From: CAADGY01 sp900696665
GTDB taxonomy: Bacteria; Acidobacteriota; Terriglobia; Bryobacterales; Bryobacteraceae
DNA length: 64,000 nt
Direction: 5' to 3'
Assembly: GCA_035063885.1 (NCBI GenBank)
Contig: JAPSFM010000018.1
Coordinates: 5,201 to 69,200 of the forward strand
Positions 60,727-64,000 of this stretch are shown here, one piece after another (positions within the stretch are counted from its first letter, which is position 1; each line of letters starts with the position of its first letter). Both the position numbers and the translations under genes were made by a program. Below the pieces are notes generated by a model, which was given only the letters and a program-made list of their open reading frames with translations, searched no databases and was not told where the DNA came from.

Positions 60727-63700
60727 ATGAATTCCTTGCGTCTGATGCCGGTTTTCAACCGGCCAATTCCACTCTTGTTGTGCCTGCTATTGGCGTGCTT
60801 GCCGGCCACGGCACAATATACGACTGCGAGTTTCAGCGGCATCGTCATTGACCCGAGCGGGGCGACGCTGCCCGACAGCAAAGTAACGGTACGAAATGTC
60901 GGCACCGGGCTCACACAGACCGTGACGACAGATACTACGGGCTCCTTTCTGTTCTCGCGTCTGCCGGTCGGCAACTACGAGCTGAGAGTAGAGCGTGAAG
61001 GATTTTCCGCGTATGTGCAAACCGGTATCACTCTGACGGTGAATCAGGCGGCGACACAAACGGTCACAATGCGGGTGGGGCAATTGACGGAGAGTGTGAC
61101 GGTGGAGGCGAATGCCGATCTTGTCGTCACGCAGACCGGCACGGTAAGCCAACTTGTAGACCAGAAGCGCGTAGTCGAGCTGCCGCTGAATGGCCGTATG
61201 GCTCAGACCCTGGTGTTCGTCTCGGCCGGCACCGTCGACCTCGGCCGCAACGGCTGCCGCATCTGCGGGCATGGCGGCGTCTATCCAGGCGAGCAGACAG
61301 CGGGGGTTAATGGCGCCGGCATGGCTCAAGTGAACTATCAATTGGACGGAGCGGGCCACAACGACACTTACTTGAACGTCAATGTGCCGTTTCCGAACCC
61401 CGACGCCGTACAGGAGTTCAATCTTCAGGCGAGCAACTTCACCGCCGAATACGGCAACGCCGCCGGCGGCGTGGTGAACATCGTCACCCGTTCCGGAACC
61501 AATGACATTCACGGAACGCTCTTCGAGTTTCTGCGGAACGGGAAATTAAACGCGCGAAACTTCTTCGCACCCAAGCAGGACACGCTGAAGAGAAACCAGT
61601 TTGGCGGCAGCGTTGGCGGGCCGATCGTCAAAGATAAGCTCTTCTATTTCGGGACGTATCAGGGAACACGCGTACGAACCGCACCTGCCGGGCGCGTGGC
61701 ATTTGTGCCGACCGAGGCCGAGCGGCGGGGCGATTTCTCGTCTCTTTCCCGGCAGATCGTCGACCCGGTTACGAGGGAGCCGTTTCCGAACAACCAGATC
61801 CCCACGAGCCGCATCAGCCCGGTGGCAAATTACTTCCTTCGCTACATCCCTCTTCCCAACCGTGGCGGACGGGAGTTGAATTTTGTCGGAACGCAATCGA
61901 TTGAAACCGAAAACCAGTTCATGGTGAAGGTGGACTACAACCTTAGCAAACACCAGGTCAGCGGGCGGTATTTCTTCACGGATTTCGACAAGCCGGCCGT
62001 CATTCCGGAAGACAACGTGCTTGCGGCCAGCAGCGCCGGTAATGCCGTCCGGGTACAGAACATCTCGCTGAACCATACGTATACGGTGACGCCCACGGTG
62101 CTCATCAACAGCACGTTCGGCCTGAACCGGCAACGCGGCGGGTCCCTGTCGAGCGCGCCGTTCGGATTTCCGGATGCCGGGGTGAGAATCGCGTCCGCCG
62201 GCATGTCGGAGTTGAAAGCACCGCCCGAGCTTGCCCTTTCGGTTACGGGCGCGTTTTCGATCGGCACCAATCACCTGGGCGATTTCGACCGGGGCGATTT
62301 CACGATCCGCGAGAACGTGACCAAGATCCACGGGTCGCACGAGTTCCACTTCGGCGGCGAAGCAGTGCGGCTGACCAACCATATCATCAACACTTTCCGC
62401 ATGGACGGCAACTTCAGCTTCAACGGCCAGTTGTCGGGTGATGGACTGGCCGACTTCATGACCGGGCGATCCTCGACGTTCATCCAGGGTGGCGGCGAAT
62501 TCAAGAATCTGAAGGGCACGCGCTGGAGCCTCTTCGCACAGGACAACTGGCGTGCTACCCAGAAACTGACGCTGAATTTGGGGTTGCGGTGGGATCCGTA
62601 TTTTCCCTATTACGACCGCTCCGGACGCGTGGTCTGTTTTCAACCCGGTGTGAGGTCGCAGCGATATCCTAACGCCCCGGTAGGCATGATTTACGGTGGC
62701 GACAACCACGACAAAACATGCCCGGTGGGCGGTTCCGATGCGAATGTTTGGAACCTTTCGCCCCGGCTGGGATTTGCCTACAGGCTCACCGCCGACGGCA
62801 AAACCAGTCTGCGCGGTGGTTTTGGTTACTTCTATACACCGATTCAGGCAAGCGCGTTCAACCCGTTTACCAATATTGCTCCGTTTGCCCCGGGCTTCTC
62901 ATTTGATGCGGTGGATTTTCAGGACCCGTTCGGCAGCGTGGGCGTGGCAAACCCGTTTCCAGAGCAGTACGGACCGCGAGTGCCCGGACCGGAAGTGCGA
63001 TTCACGGTGCCCACGGAGATTCGCGCAACGTTTGCAAAAGACTTTCGCACGCCGCTGCTGACAAGCTGGAACCTGACTTTGGAGCGGCAGGTGGGTAATG
63101 ATTGGGTGTTCCGCGGCGCCTATATCGGCAACAAGGGCACCTATTTCTTCGGAGCGGCGGAAAGTTCAAGGGAGACCAATCCGGCGATCTACATCCCCGG
63201 ACAATCGACGAACGCGAACACGCAGTCCCGGCGTCTATACCAGGATTTCAGCCGGATCGGCCTCTATGAATCGAGCAACAACACCAATTACCATTCCCTG
63301 CAAATCAATGCGGAGAAGCGTTTCTCGATGGGACTCTCGGTGCTGGCGAACTACACCTGGTCGAAGAAGATGGACGACTATGGCTGGACCCACCCGAATG
63401 ACCGGCGTTTCGATTACGGTCTTTCCAGGGAGGACGTGCCGCACAACTTCAAGTTCTCCAATGTCTGGCAGGTGCCGCAGACCCAGGCGCGCGGCGTCCT
63501 GGGAAAAATTCTGAACGGCTGGATGCTGAATTCCATCGTCACGTGGCAAAGCGGGTTCCCGTTCAGTGTCTCGAGCGGGCGCGACAATTCCTTTACAGGT
63601 GTCGGGCGTGACCGCGCCGATTTCCTGGGTGGAAAAGCGGACCTGGGTTCGGACCGGCCGCACGGCGAAATGATCGCACGGTATTTTGATACCTCGCTGT

Positions 63701-63966
63701 TCACCTTCAATGCGATCGGAACCTTCGGTAATTCCGGCAAAAACAACCTGCGCGCTCCCAAATACTTCAACACCGATCTCGGCGTGCTGAAGGTAACGGA
63801 TGTGACCGAGCGGGTATCGGTGCAGTTCCGCGCGGAGTTCTTCAACGTGTTCAATAACGTCAATTTCAATGGTCCGAACTCCAACGTGTCGTCGGCGCAG
63901 TTCGGCAGAATCACCTCGGCGCTCGATCCGCGCATTTTGCAGTTCGGCTTGAAGCTGCTGTTCTGA
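60727..63966 (+). CDS. Outer-membrane TonB-dependent receptor-like protein with CarboxypepD_reg domain
   Basis: 1,079 aa. ATG 60727 has GGGGG (60716-60720) upstream. A signal peptide (PIPLLLCLLLACLPATAQ) is followed by a CarboxypepD_reg domain ('FSGIVIDPSGATLPDSKVTV'). The plug-like part reads 'VVELPLNGRMAQTLVFVSAG', and the barrel has 'AAGGVVNIVTRSGTNDIHGT', 'NYHSLQINAEKRFSMGLSVL' and 'DPRILQFGLKLLF', ending in Phe. It is the same Oar-like group as the gene at 20547 but clearly diverged. It has its own promoter and no clear partner gene before the window ends. The ligand is unknown. Confidence 0.92.
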   Translation: MNSLRLMPVFNRPIPLLLCLLLACLPATAQYTTASFSGIVIDPSGATLPDSKVTVRNVGTGLTQTVTTDTTGSFLFSRLPVGNYELRVEREGFSAYVQTGITLTVNQAATQTVTMRVGQLTESVTVEANADLVVTQTGTVSQLVDQKRVVELPLNGRMAQTLVFVSAGTVDLGRNGCRICGHGGVYPGEQTAGVNGAGMAQVNYQLDGAGHNDTYLNVNVPFPNPDAVQEFNLQASNFTAEYGNAAGGVVNIVTRSGTNDIHGTLFEFLRNGKLNARNFFAPKQDTLKRNQFGGSVGGPIVKDKLFYFGTYQGTRVRTAPAGRVAFVPTEAERRGDFSSLSRQIVDPVTREPFPNNQIPTSRISPVANYFLRYIPLPNRGGRELNFVGTQSIETENQFMVKVDYNLSKHQVSGRYFFTDFDKPAVIPEDNVLAASSAGNAVRVQNISLNHTYTVTPTVLINSTFGLNRQRGGSLSSAPFGFPDAGVRIASAGMSELKAPPELALSVTGAFSIGTNHLGDFDRGDFTIRENVTKIHGSHEFHFGGEAVRLTNHIINTFRMDGNFSFNGQLSGDGLADFMTGRSSTFIQGGGEFKNLKGTRWSLFAQDNWRATQKLTLNLGLRWDPYFPYYDRSGRVVCFQPGVRSQRYPNAPVGMIYGGDNHDKTCPVGGSDANVWNLSPRLGFAYRLTADGKTSLRGGFGYFYTPIQASAFNPFTNIAPFAPGFSFDAVDFQDPFGSVGVANPFPEQYGPRVPGPEVRFTVPTEIRATFAKDFRTPLLTSWNLTLERQVGNDWVFRGAYIGNKGTYFFGAAESSRETNPAIYIPGQSTNANTQSRRLYQDFSRIGLYESSNNTNYHSLQINAEKRFSMGLSVLANYTWSKKMDDYGWTHPNDRRFDYGLSREDVPHNFKFSNVWQVPQTQARGVLGKILNGWMLNSIVTWQSGFPFSVSSGRDNSFTGVGRDRADFLGGKADLGSDRPHGEMIARYFDTSLFTFNAIGTFGNSGKNNLRAPKYFNTDLGVLKVTDVTERVSVQFRAEFFNVFNNVNFNGPNSNVSSAQFGRITSALDPRILQFGLKLLF

Positions 63967-64000
63967 GTGTGCCATGAGCAAAAGAGGCGGCGACAGACGC

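Noticed and set aside
63974..64000. Possible next gene start (ATG at 63974, reading MSKRGGDRR)
   Set aside because: Only nine codons remain and there is no ribosome-binding site, so it cannot be supported.
1..64000. CRISPR array, IS element, prophage or integron
   Set aside because: No regularly spaced repeats, transposase, integrase or phage structural genes were seen.

Overview
The window looks like a chromosomal segment of an acidobacterium of the Solibacter/Bryobacter type. This is inferred from gene content, not from a marker gene. It has a high-GC, Gram-negative gene set (lpxA, lpxD, TonB-dependent receptors, an RND pump). It carries several ~1,080-residue outer-membrane proteins that start with a carboxypeptidase-regulatory (CarboxypepD_reg) domain. 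It also has Tat-type Gfo/Idh/MocA oxidoreductases with a shared '(S)R(V/I)(L/V)GANDR' start, secreted amidohydrolases, a YncE-phosphoesterase fusion, and bacillithiol-type bshC. Housekeeping and accessory genes alternate with no phage, IS element, CRISPR array or rRNA operon.

Layout. 1-3.1 kb: 3' end of a beta-hydroxyacid dehydrogenase, an intergenic region with a candidate structured RNA, then dxr-rseP. 3.1-8.3 kb: a NIPSNAP gene and a YncE-phosphoesterase with overlapping head-to-head starts, hsp20 with clear promoter and terminator, and an MFS transporter. 8.3-10.7 kb: a TonB C-terminal-domain remnant and a PAS-GAF-GGDEF-EAL protein. 10.9-16.6 kb: ZIP transporter; a coupled cyaY-hemW-ltaE unit on the minus strand; divergent bshC and an HpaI-type aldolase; tRNA-Leu(CAA). 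16.8-18.5 kb: a secreted ceramidase-like protein and a decayed MFS fragment.

18.6-26.1 kb is the most system-like part: an ECF sigma factor, a zinc-finger anti-sigma, a 1,089-aa outer-membrane receptor and a secreted 775-aa protein of unknown function. They are packed with overlaps or gaps under 30 nt. 26.2-36.7 kb is a catabolic region: GntR regulator, two amidohydrolase-fold genes and a tandem alpha/beta-hydrolase joined by 4-nt overlaps; then an enolase-superfamily gene, an internally deleted receptor and a D-2-hydroxyacid dehydrogenase on the minus strand, opposite an MFS transporter and a creatininase-family gene; then an esterase pseudogene.

36.7-47.2 kb: a monohaem cytochrome-like protein, a Gfo/Idh oxidoreductase, a secreted YtcJ-type amidohydrolase with uvrC, a TPR protein, lpxD with a P-loop gene, divergent lpxA, and a DUF438-hemerythrin-PAS protein. 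47.3-51.4 kb: a classical TonB-dependent receptor divergent from a second Gfo/Idh gene. 51.4-57.4 kb: a padR-tolC-RND-MFP efflux operon with an inverted-repeat operator over the padR start. 57.5-64 kb: a hybrid histidine kinase, aroA and another 1,079-aa receptor.

No gene here is close to a known defence or mobile-element system. The strongest leads for something undescribed are the structured element upstream of dxr, the sigma/anti-sigma/receptor/secreted-protein operon, and the coupled amidohydrolase-hydrolase trio, in which one amidohydrolase lacks the usual metal ligands.
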